A stretch of DNA of 5,412 nucleotides from an uncultured Chloroflexota bacterium (GCA_937138275.1 CAKZOY010000354.1:1-5412), one strand, 5' to 3'. Counted from the first letter of the stretch, positions 1 through 5,380 are shown. Made by a program: numbers and translations. Notes: generated by a model from the letters alone, not told the origin.

Positions 1-42
1 ACTACCGACTCCCGACTACCGACTACCGACTCCCAACTACCG
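1..42. repeat. Heptanucleotide tandem repeat, six units, cut by window edge
   Basis: The plus strand reads as six contiguous 7-mers: ACTACCG, ACTCCCG, ACTACCG, ACTACCG, ACTCCCA, ACTACCG. The array starts at or before base 1, so its full length is unknown. Bases 23-42 lie within the 3' end of the ABC gene and encode its final residues VVGSR and the TAG stop. It resembles the short tandem heptamer repeats known from cyanobacteria (STRR) in unit length; any family link is inference. Confidence 0.8.
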
Positions 43-1930
43 CCTCTCCGACCTCAAACTGGCTGTTGTAGAGTTCCGCATAGAACCCGCTGCGGGCCAG
101 CAGTTCCTCGTGCGTCCCCTGCTCCACAATGTCCCCATCTCGCACCACCAGAATCACGTCGGCGTTGCGGATGGTGGATAGGCGATGGGCAATGATGAAA
201 CTGGTCCGGCCGCGCATCAGATGCTCCATCGCCTCCTGGACCAGCACCTCCGTGCGGGTGTCCACCGAACTGGTCGCCTCGTCTAGGATGAGCATCGGCG
301 GGTTCGCCAGAAAGGCGCGGGCGATGGTCAGCAACTGCCGCTGCCCCTGGGAGATGTTCGTCGTCTCCTCGGTGAGTACGGTGTTGTACCCCTCCGGCAG
401 AGTACGGACGAAGTGGTCCACCCGCGCCGCCCGCGCTGCGGCGATCACTTCCTCCTCCGTCGCGTCCTCCCGACCGTAGCGGATGTTCTCCAGAATCGTC
501 CCATGGAAGAGCCAGGTGTCCTGCAATACCATCCCGAACATCCGCCGCAGGTCCTCCCGCCGGAACTGGCGAACGTCGTACCCCTCCACCAGAATCGCGC
601 CGTCGTCCACGTCGTAGAAGCGCATCAGCAGTTTGACCAGTGTGGTCTTGCCCGCCCCCGTCGGTCCGACAATCGCCATCCGCTGCCCCGGCTGCACCCG
701 GGCGGAGAAATTCTTGATGACGACCTTCTCGGGGTTATAACTGAAGCGGACGTTGCGGAACTCCACCCGCCCTTCCACTCTCTCCAGTTTCACCGCGTCG
801 GCCGGGTCCGGCACCTCTTCCTCCTCGGACAGGAACTCAAAGACCCGCTCTGCTGCGGCGGCCGTCTGCTGAAGGATGTTGGAGATGTTGGCGATCTGGG
901 TGATCGGCTGGGTGAACATCCGCACGTACTGGATGAACGCCTGGATGTCGCCCACGGTGATGAGGTTCCGAACCGCCAGGTAGCCCCCCAGGACGGCGAC
1001 CGCCACGTATCCCAGGTTGCCAATGAAGTGCATCAGCGGCATAATCGTCCCGGTGAAGAACTGGGACTTCCAGGCCGAGTCGTAGAGAACTCCGTTGTAC
1101 TGGTCAAACTTCTCCACCGCCTTCGCCTCGCCGTTGAACGCCTTGACCACCGGGTGACCGCCGTACACCTCCTCCACGTGCCCGTTGATGTGGCCCAGGT
1201 AGTCCTGCTGACGGCGGAAGTAATGCTGGGTCTGTTGGACGATGGCCGTGATGCCGATCATGGAGAGGGGCAGGGTCACCAGGGCGACCAGCGTCATCTG
1301 CCAACTGATGGTGAACATCATCCCCAGCACACCGACCAGGGTGATGACCGAGGTGATAATTTGCGTCAAACTCTGGCTGAGAGTCTGACCGACGGCATCC
1401 ACGTCGTTGGTGACGCGGGAGAGGACCTCGCCGTAGTTGGTGCCGTCAAAGTACTTCAGCGGCATGCGGTGGATTTTGGCAGCGATATCGCGGCGGAAGC
1501 GATAAGTGATGTCCGTCGCTACGCTGGTCATCACCCAGCCCTGGGCATAAGCCAGTGCGGCCGAGGCCAGGTAGATGAGCAGGACAGTGCGCAGGATGCG
1601 CCCAATGGCGGCGAAGTCAATCCCGCCGGTACCGGCGATCTGCGCCATCACCCCCTCAAAGAGGGTGGTCGTCGCCCGGCCGAGGATTTTCGGGCCGATG
1701 ATGGAGAGGACGGTGGACGCCACGGCCAGCGCGACGACCAGCAGGATAGTCCACGTATAGGGGCCCAGATACCGGACCAGCCGCCGCATCGTCCCGCGGA
1801 AGTCGCGGGCGCGCTCGCCGGGGATGAGTGCTCGCGGGCCGCCGTGGCCCGGTCCCCGCGGGCCGAAGGGGGGCATCGGGCCGCGCCCCTGCGGAGGCCG
1901 GATGGTGGGTGTGGATTTCGGTTCAACCAT
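23..1930 (-). CDS. Heterodimeric ABC exporter half-transporter, catalytically canonical NBD (TM288/BmrD-like)
   Basis: This 635-residue fused permease-ATPase is probably the partner of the ABC gene just upstream, acting in the cytoplasmic membrane to export drugs, lipids or other amphiphiles at the cost of ATP. The substrate cannot be read from sequence. Residues 1-45 are a Pro/Gly-rich tail seen in this subfamily. The six-helix exporter domain covers about 50-350, with TM1 near 60-80 and TM2 near 112-134. The NBD shows A-loop Tyr398, Walker A GPTGAGKTT (422-430), Q-loop Gln470, signature NISQGQ (525-530), Walker B LILDE with catalytic Glu551, D-loop SSVD (554-557) and switch His582. The signature is degenerate (SQGQ instead of SGGQ), and the X-loop before it reads EETTN, as expected for the subunit that lends a poor signature to its partner. 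The ATG follows GAGAG at 5 nt. Later Met codons (residues 19 and 48) would cut into the conserved tail. The last codons and the TAG stop lie in a 7-bp tandem repeat. Confidence 0.95.
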   Translation of the reverse strand: MVEPKSTPTIRPPQGRGPMPPFGPRGPGHGGPRALIPGERARDFRGTMRRLVRYLGPYTWTILLVVALAVASTVLSIIGPKILGRATTTLFEGVMAQIAGTGGIDFAAIGRILRTVLLIYLASAALAYAQGWVMTSVATDITYRFRRDIAAKIHRMPLKYFDGTNYGEVLSRVTNDVDAVGQTLSQSLTQIITSVITLVGVLGMMFTISWQMTLVALVTLPLSMIGITAIVQQTQHYFRRQQDYLGHINGHVEEVYGGHPVVKAFNGEAKAVEKFDQYNGVLYDSAWKSQFFTGTIMPLMHFIGNLGYVAVAVLGGYLAVRNLITVGDIQAFIQYVRMFTQPITQIANISNILQQTAAAAERVFEFLSEEEEVPDPADAVKLERVEGRVEFRNVRFSYNPEKVVIKNFSARVQPGQRMAIVGPTGAGKTTLVKLLMRFYDVDDGAILVEGYDVRQFRREDLRRMFGMVLQDTWLFHGTILENIRYGREDATEEEVIAAARAARVDHFVRTLPEGYNTVLTEETTNISQGQRQLLTIARAFLANPPMLILDEATSSVDTRTEVLVQEAMEHLMRGRTSFIIAHRLSTIRNADVILVVRDGDIVEQGTHEELLARSGFYAELYNSQFEVGEAVVGSR

Positions 1931-1935
1931 TGGTT

Positions 1936-1940
1936 CTCTC
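1936..1940 (-). promoter_or_regulatory. Ribosome binding site of second ABC gene
   Basis: On the minus strand GAGAG (in an AAAGAGAG run) stands 5 nt before the ATG at 1930. It is a moderate Shine-Dalgarno and supports this start over the internal Met codons. No convincing -35/-10 pair was seen just upstream. Confidence 0.6.
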
Positions 1941-2016
1941 TTTCACCACAGTTTAACATGCCCCCAAGGGCACCATAGAGCATGAAAATAGCGTCCCGGA
2001 CACCACGAGATAGAGA

Positions 2017-2061
2017 GGGGTTTTGCGGGGCGGCGGCTTCGCCGCCGCCCCGCAAAACCCC
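2017..2061. repeat. Perfect 21-bp hairpin with 3-nt loop
   Basis: The left arm 2017-2037 (GGGG TTTT GCGGGG CGGCGGC) is exactly complementary to 2041-2061, with loop TTC at 2038-2040. On the minus strand the tip reads GCGAAGC, the known very stable DNA mini-hairpin. In the direction of gene transcription no U-run follows (CUCUCUAUCU), so it is not a canonical intrinsic terminator, although it could stall polymerase or protect mRNA ends. On the plus strand a T5 run follows closely, but no plus-strand gene needs a terminator. Perfect arms suggest a recently spread or actively maintained palindromic repeat. Confidence 0.85.
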
Positions 2062-2069
2062 CTTTTTCT

Positions 2070-2140
2070 CCCCCTCCCCGTGGGGTTGTAGGGGCGGACG
2101 ATCCGTCCGCCCTCGACGGGGAGGGGGTAAGGGGGAGGGG
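2070..2140. repeat. G/C-tract palindrome with nested hairpin
   Basis: Outer arms CCCCCTCCCCGT (2070-2081) and ACGGGGAGGGGG (2116-2127) are perfectly complementary over 12 bp. They enclose a second hairpin, GGGCGGACG (2092-2100) with CGTCCGCCC (2104-2112) and a 3-nt loop. The right side continues as G-tracts to 2140. The final 23 bases (2118-2140) match, in opposite orientation and with two mismatches, the C-tract arm at 4604-4626 inside the element upstream of the first ABC gene. Both therefore look like members of one repeat family. Confidence 0.75.
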
Positions 2141-2253
2141 CAAATGAAACCGGCATAGAACTGGACGATCAGGTTTATCACTGCCTATCGGAGTGACCAC
2201 CCATGAGCCGAACCGCAGTTTATTTTCAGACCAGAGACACAGAGATTTTTTAT

Positions 2254-2309
2254 AACCACAAAGACACGAAGTTTTTTTGTTTTCTTTGTGTCTTGGTGTC
2301 TTTGTGGTT
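2254..2309. repeat. Inverted pair of an A/C-rich repeat abutting the ABC stop codon
   Basis: AACCACAAAGACAC at 2254-2267 is repeated in reverse complement at 2296-2309. Extending to AAG gives 18-nt arms (2254-2271 and 2292-2309) with one mismatch and a 20-nt T-rich loop. TTATAA occurs at both edges (2250-2255 and 2310-2315), and the right copy contains the TAA stop of the first ABC gene. A degenerate third copy (CCAGAGACACAGAG) lies at 2231-2244. I recall similar ACCACAAAGACAC-type repeats between genes of several bacterial phyla. No U-run follows on the transcribed strand, so a simple terminator role is not supported. Confidence 0.75.
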
Positions 2310-4550
2310 TTATAATTCTTCCTCTCTGAGTTGCGAGAAGGCGATCTCCCGGTAGGTGGAACAGGTCGCCATCAACTCCTGATGGGTCCCTTTGCCGACA
2401 ACGCGGCCTTCGTCCAGCACGATAATCTGGTCGGCGTTCTTGATCGTCGCCACGCGCTGGGTGACGATGATGACGGTACTCCGGGACGCCTTCTCCCGCA
2501 GTGTCCGGCGGAGCGCCGCGTCGGTCCGATAGTCCAGCGCGGAGAAACTGTCGTCAAAGAGATAGATGGGTGCCTGCCGGACCAGGGCGCGGGCAATGGC
2601 GAGGCGCTGTTTCTGCCCACCGGATAAGTTCGCCCCGCCCTGGGCAACCGGCGCATCCAGGCCGTTGCCGTCGGGAGTGAAGACGAAATCCGACGCCTGA
2701 GCGATCTCCACCGCCTCCCGCAGCACCTCCTCCGGCGCATCTCCGTCGCCGTAGCGCAGGTTGCTCTCAATCGTCCCGGAGAAGAGAATCCCCCGCTGCG
2801 GGATGTAGCCGATGCGGGCGCGCAGGTCATGCTGGGCGACCTCCCGGATGTCCACCCCGTCCACCAGAACGGCCCCCTCCGTCACATCGTAGAAGCGGGG
2901 GATCAGGTTGAGTAAGGTGGACTTGCCCGAACCGGTGGAGCCGATGATGGCGGTGACCTGACCGGGCCGGGCGGTGAAGGTGATGTCTTTCAAGACGTAC
3001 TCCTCGGCGCCCGGATACCGGAAGCAAACGTTGCGAAATTCCACCACCCCGCGGAACGGTTCGGGGAGAGATTTCGGCTGGACCGGGTCCCGTACCTCCA
3101 CCTCCGTCTCCAGCACTTCGGCGATCCGGTCGCCGGAGACGAAGGAGCGGGGCAGGAAGATGAACATAAACGAGAGCATCATAAACGAAAAGACGATCTG
3201 GATGGCGTACTGGAGGAAGGCGATCATATCGCCCACCCGGATGGTAGCCTGGGCCACCTGATGGGCGCCGACCCAGATGATGAGGATGGAAAGCCCGTTC
3301 ATCACCAGCATCTGCACCGGCATCAGGGTCACCATCGCCCGGCCGATGAAAAGCATGGTATCGGCCAGGTCCCGATTGACCCGGTCAAACCGTTCCGCTT
3401 CGTACCTCTGCTTGTTGAAGGCGCGCACGACCATAATGCCGGAGAGGTTCTCCCGGACCACCCGGTTGAGGTGGTCAATCAGTTGCTGCATCATCTTGAA
3501 TTTCGGGAGGGAGACGGAGAAGAGGGTCATGATGGTACCGACCAGGATGGCGACGGCGAGGGCGATGATCCACCACATAGAGGGGGCCTTGTCCAGCGCC
3601 CGGAGGATGCCGCCGATGCCAATGATGGGGGCGAAGAGGGCCATCCGCAGAATCAGGAAGATGACCATCTGCACCTGCATCACGTCGTTCGTGGTGCGGG
3701 TGATGAGGGACGCGGTGGAGAAGCGGTTGAACTCCGCAGCGGAAAAGTCCACCACTCTGGCAAAGACGTCGCGCCGCAGGTCGCGGGCGACCCCCGCCGC
3801 CGTCCGGGATGCCAGGTAACTCACGGTGACCGTGGCGGCAACAAACACCATGGTGACCAGAAGCATCAGCCCGCCGACGCGCAGGATGTAGGCGGTCTGC
3901 AATCGGGTGGTGTCCATCCCCAGGGCCTCGTATTCGGCGCGGACGGCGCGCACCGCCATCTGCTCCACCATCTGGTCGCCCAGCGCGGCGAAGCGCTCGC
4001 CGATTGCCGCGACGACGCGGTCGCGCTGGCCTGCCGGGAGGGCGCTCAGAAGGGCAAAAAGGTCGGTGCCGGGAGGCAGTTTGGAGAGGTCAAAACCCAG
4101 CGCCTGCCCGAACCCGGCCGCCTGAGACGGGTCGCTCATCACCTGCTCCATCCCCGATACGACGACCAGGGCGCGGGCCAGCGGCGCGGTCAGGCGCTCC
4201 CGCGTGGCCCGGTCGGTTGCCCGAAGGACGTACACCGGCTCCTGCGCCAGGACGGGATACTTCTCCCGGTACGTCCGGTAATCCGGCGACTTCTGGTCTA
4301 TGAGGACGTAGGCCTCCCGCACCAGGTCCTGCTCTTCGGGCGTCAGGAACAGGAGAAGACGGGCCATCTGTTGCTGGCGGATGGCCTCGGGGACGACGCT
4401 CTCCACCCCACCCTGCTGGATGCCGTAGTTGACGATGCGGGACATGTAGTCGGGCAGGGCCAGGTCGGCGTTGGCCTGGACGAAAAGCATCGCGATCGCC
4501 AGCACGATGAACAAAGTGTAGGGCTTCAGGTACTTCAACAGTTTAACCAT
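2310..4550 (-). CDS. Heterodimeric ABC exporter half-transporter with degenerate ATP site and extracytoplasmic insert (TM287/BmrC-like)
   Basis: This 746-residue fused permease-ATPase is expected to pair with the downstream half-transporter in the cytoplasmic membrane. TM1 lies near 12-30. An insert of roughly 175 residues (about 46-222), mainly helical and charged, separates it from TM2 (about 222-248). TM1-TM2 loops of exporters face outside, so the insert should be extracytoplasmic. The rest of the six-helix domain runs to about 470. The NBD has A-loop Tyr512, Walker A GSTGSGKST (537-545), Q-loop Gln585, canonical signature NLSGGQ (641-646) and Walker B IYLFDD. Asp667 takes the place of the catalytic Glu, and Gln698 takes the place of the switch His (VTQR instead of AHR). 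These changes mark the degenerate-site subunit. The usual length is about 580, and the insert explains the excess. The ATG at 4550 follows GAGGA at 5 nt and starts at the conserved LLKYLKPY. An in-frame ATG at 4781 would add 77 residues translated from a mobile element, so I reject it. Confidence 0.95.
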   Translation of the reverse strand: MVKLLKYLKPYTLFIVLAIAMLFVQANADLALPDYMSRIVNYGIQQGGVESVVPEAIRQQQMARLLLFLTPEEQDLVREAYVLIDQKSPDYRTYREKYPVLAQEPVYVLRATDRATRERLTAPLARALVVVSGMEQVMSDPSQAAGFGQALGFDLSKLPPGTDLFALLSALPAGQRDRVVAAIGERFAALGDQMVEQMAVRAVRAEYEALGMDTTRLQTAYILRVGGLMLLVTMVFVAATVTVSYLASRTAAGVARDLRRDVFARVVDFSAAEFNRFSTASLITRTTNDVMQVQMVIFLILRMALFAPIIGIGGILRALDKAPSMWWIIALAVAILVGTIMTLFSVSLPKFKMMQQLIDHLNRVVRENLSGIMVVRAFNKQRYEAERFDRVNRDLADTMLFIGRAMVTLMPVQMLVMNGLSILIIWVGAHQVAQATIRVGDMIAFLQYAIQIVFSFMMLSFMFIFLPRSFVSGDRIAEVLETEVEVRDPVQPKSLPEPFRGVVEFRNVCFRYPGAEEYVLKDITFTARPGQVTAIIGSTGSGKSTLLNLIPRFYDVTEGAVLVDGVDIREVAQHDLRARIGYIPQRGILFSGTIESNLRYGDGDAPEEVLREAVEIAQASDFVFTPDGNGLDAPVAQGGANLSGGQKQRLAIARALVRQAPIYLFDDSFSALDYRTDAALRRTLREKASRSTVIIVTQRVATIKNADQIIVLDEGRVVGKGTHQELMATCSTYREIAFSQLREEEL

Positions 4551-4552
4551 AA

Positions 4553-4560
4553 ACGTCCTC
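4553..4560. repeat. Target-site duplication, copy next to the ABC gene
   Basis: ACGTCCTC is identical to 4780-4787 and directly abuts the terminal inverted repeat of the 219-bp element. On the minus strand it is GAGGACGT and contains the ABC Shine-Dalgarno. Confidence 0.85.
4556..4560 (-). promoter_or_regulatory. Ribosome binding site of first ABC gene, inside a target-site duplication
   Basis: Minus-strand GAGGA is 5 nt upstream of the ATG at 4550 and fixes this start. It belongs to the 8-bp sequence GAGGACGT, which occurs again at the end of marR (4780-4787). The ribosome binding site therefore lies in one copy of the duplication made when the 219-bp element inserted. Confidence 0.8.
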
Positions 4561-4603
4561 GGCTCATGTTCAAAAGTAGTGCACTTTCTTAAGGACACCT
4601 TCA

Positions 4604-4735
4604 CCCCTCCCCCTTGCCCCCTTCCCATTGCGGCGTTCGCCGCACGGGTAGGAAAGGGCAAGGACAAGCCTTGCCCTCTTTTCCCCCTTCTCCCCCGCTG
4701 CGGCGGGGGAGAAGGGGGCCAGGGGGATGAGGGGG
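4604..4735. repeat. Imperfect G/C-tract inverted repeat with nested hairpins
   Basis: The C-tract arm 4604-4626 pairs imperfectly with the G-tract arm near 4712-4735; the alignment needs a 3-nt gap and a mismatch. Inside are TGCGGCG/CGCCGCA (4629-4644), AGGGCAAGG/CCTTGCCCT with a 5-nt loop (4655-4677) and a perfect 16-bp stem (4683-4698 with 4703-4718). It may be a repeat nested in the 219-bp element or simply its core. Minus-strand G-tracts at 4626-4604 would lie in the leader of the ABC mRNA. Confidence 0.65.
4683..4718. repeat. Perfect 16-bp G/C hairpin, tetraloop TGCG
   Basis: The arm 4683-4698 (CCCCC TTC TCCCCCGC) is exactly complementary to 4703-4718. For minus-strand transcription it follows marR and is succeeded by AAAAGAGGG, not a U-run, so it is not a canonical terminator. 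A stem this stable could still reduce readthrough from marR into the ABC gene. Confidence 0.75.
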
Positions 4736-4744
4736 CGCTAAAGG

Positions 4745-4770
4745 CCAGACCCCGCCTGCACGAGGTCTGG
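4745..4770. repeat. Hairpin CCAGACC/GGTCTGG at the marR-side end of the element
   Basis: CCAGACCCCG (4745-4754) pairs with CGAGGTCTGG (4761-4770) over 10 bp with one mismatch and loop CCTGCA. It lies immediately inside the terminal repeat at 4771-4779, and part of it also aligns with the other end of the element (GTGCA is shared). Confidence 0.6.
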
Positions 4771-4779
4771 ACATGAGCC

Positions 4780-4787
4780 ACGTCCTC
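4780..4787. repeat. Target-site duplication, copy at the end of marR
   Basis: ACGTCCTC is identical to 4553-4560. Base 4787 is also the last base of the marR TAG stop codon, so the insertion point lay right at the end of marR and left its reading frame intact. Confidence 0.85.
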
Positions 4788-5272
4788 TACCCAAGAAGGG
4801 AATTCTCCGATTCCCCCTTCCCCTGAGGGAAGGGTTCTTCTATCTCCTCCAGTAGATTTTCCAAGATAAAGGACAGGTGTACCTGGTCCTCAGCAGGCAG
4901 CCGCCGGAGCAGGTGCACCATATCTCTGCGGCGCTCCTCCCGGATTTGTCGCAGAACTCGCTCTCCCTCTTCTGTCAGGACGACGACGACGGAGCGGCGG
5001 TCCTGCGGGTCCTGCTCGCGCCGCACCAGGCCGCGCTCCATGAGCCGGTCCACGATCCCCGTCATAGACGCGGCGCTCTGGAAGGCTGCCGCGGCCAGGG
5101 GCCCCATCCGGGAGGATTTCTCCGCACTCTGGGCTAAGGAGCAGAGGGTGATGAACTGAGGAGGAGTCAGCCCATGCCGGGCCAGATGGCGCGCGAACCG
5201 CCGCCGCAGCGCTTCCGTCAGGCGGAATATCTGCTGCTCCAGGGCCTCCGGGCTCACGTCTGGATAGTTCAT
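4787..5272 (-). CDS. MarR-family winged-helix transcriptional regulator
   Basis: This 161-residue protein has the MarR architecture: an N-terminal dimerisation helix (about 7-34), LTPPQF at the start of the next helix (35-40), a helix-turn-helix at about 57-83 ending in MTGIVDRLMERGLVRR, a wing with DPQDRRS (88-94) followed by VVVVLTEEG, and a C-terminal dimerisation helix to about 146. It would bind DNA as a dimer, usually as a repressor released by a small ligand. Placed first in a run of three codirectional genes, it probably controls the exporter and itself. The single Cys44 is not at the sensor position of OhrR-type proteins, so peroxide sensing is not supported. The tail after residue 146 (EPFPQGKG...) is longer than usual; its DNA includes an 8-bp GC stem (4815-4834). 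The ATG has no clear Shine-Dalgarno (GUAUCGGCGCA precedes it), but nearby promoter spacing fits this start and gives a leader of about 33 nt. Confidence 0.93.
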   Translation of the reverse strand: MNYPDVSPEALEQQIFRLTEALRRRFARHLARHGLTPPQFITLCSLAQSAEKSSRMGPLAAAAFQSAASMTGIVDRLMERGLVRREQDPQDRRSVVVVLTEEGERVLRQIREERRRDMVHLLRRLPAEDQVHLSFILENLLEEIEEPFPQGKGESENSLLG

Positions 5273-5279
5273 TGCGCCG

Positions 5280-5316
5280 ATACTTTACGCTGTAGTTATT
5301 TAACGGCGCAAAGTAT
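5280..5316. promoter_or_regulatory. Candidate MarR operator (inverted repeat over -10 and start site)
   Basis: ATACTTTACGC (5280-5290) and GCGCAAAGTAT (5306-5316) are 11-nt inverted arms with one mismatch. A smaller dyad GTTA-TT-TAAC (5295-5304) lies between them. The right arm overlaps the -10 box and lies largely upstream of the predicted start, so the dyad is better read as a DNA site than an RNA hairpin. Its position suits autorepression by the adjacent MarR protein. Which of the two dyads is bound is unknown. Confidence 0.6.
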
Positions 5317-5339
5317 ATCACAGAGGGGGAATTTGTCAA
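5312..5339 (-). promoter_or_regulatory. Sigma-70 promoter of marR
   Basis: On the minus strand the -35 TTGACA (5339-5334) is a perfect consensus, and the -10 TATACT (5317-5312) matches five of six positions, with a 16-nt spacer. Transcription should begin near 5305, about 33 nt before the marR ATG. It is the only strong promoter I can see in the window and may drive all three genes. Confidence 0.8.
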
Positions 5340-5380
5340 CTTCCCCACTCGCTGGGCTTGCGCAGCAATTCGCCCCGCAT

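Larger units (their letters stand above)
1931..2309. other. Repeat-filled gap between the two ABC genes
   Basis: This 379-base stretch holds no credible gene. From the downstream ABC gene outwards it contains about 85 bases of unremarkable sequence, a 21-bp perfect hairpin (2017-2061), a G/C-tract palindrome with an inner hairpin (2070-2127, G-tracts to 2140), about 90 bases with no recognised signal (2141-2230), a degenerate repeat copy (about 2230-2243) and an inverted pair of an A/C-rich repeat (2254-2309). Partners of heterodimeric exporters are usually adjacent and often translationally coupled, so a gap this long suggests growth by repeat insertion. No strong sigma-70 promoter for the downstream gene was found, so cotranscription through the hairpins remains possible. 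Confidence 0.7.
4561..4779. mobile_element. 219-bp non-coding MITE-like insertion with terminal inverted repeats
   Basis: The ends GGCTCATGT (4561-4569) and ACATGAGCC (4771-4779) are perfect 9-bp inverted repeats. Comparing the first 23 bases of each end gives 18 matches. Directly outside lie identical 8-bp direct repeats ACGTCCTC (4553-4560 and 4780-4787). This is the signature of transposition. The interior has no transposase and no credible gene. It holds a C-tract arm (4604-4626), hairpins at 4629-4644, 4655-4677, 4683-4718 and 4745-4770, and a G-tract arm (to 4735). The mobilising enzyme would have to act in trans. An 8-bp duplication with GGCTC ends would suit an ISL3-like or IS6-like parent, but that is a guess from the ends alone. 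It sits between marR and the first ABC gene. Confidence 0.85.

Noticed and set aside
1..42. CRISPR-like array
   Set aside because: Contiguous 7-bp units without spacers are a simple tandem repeat.
413..1978. Long plus-strand open frame (521 codons) opposite the second ABC gene
   Set aside because: It is an antisense shadow in GC-rich coding DNA. The translation is His/Asp/Gln-rich with no domain, and the minus-strand frame has all ABC motifs.
1648..2200. Overlapping minus-strand open frames running through the gap between the ABC genes
   Set aside because: They are mostly translated repeats and out-of-frame ABC sequence, with no Shine-Dalgarno or family features.
2230..2309. Leader-peptide attenuator or riboswitch before the second ABC gene
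   Set aside because: No short open frame with a ribosome binding site and no known aptamer pattern was seen; the pairing is explained by the repeat copies.
4573..4587. AAAGT-N5-ACTTT dyad in the ABC leader as a second MarR operator
   Set aside because: It shares only the ACTTT core with the marR dyad, has no clear promoter beside it, and lies within the terminal region of the inserted element.
3261..4592. Long plus-strand open frame (443 codons) opposite the first ABC gene
   Set aside because: Antisense shadow of the ABC gene with biased, low-information composition and no recognisable family.
4683..4718. Intrinsic terminator after marR
   Set aside because: The stem is strong, but in the transcription direction it is followed by A- and G-rich sequence, not a U-run.
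4551..4781. N-terminal extension of the upstream ABC protein by 77 residues from an ATG at 4781
   Set aside because: The extra sequence is translated from the 219-bp repeat element, has no membrane-protein or family character, and the ATG at 4550 has a good Shine-Dalgarno and begins at the conserved family N-terminus.
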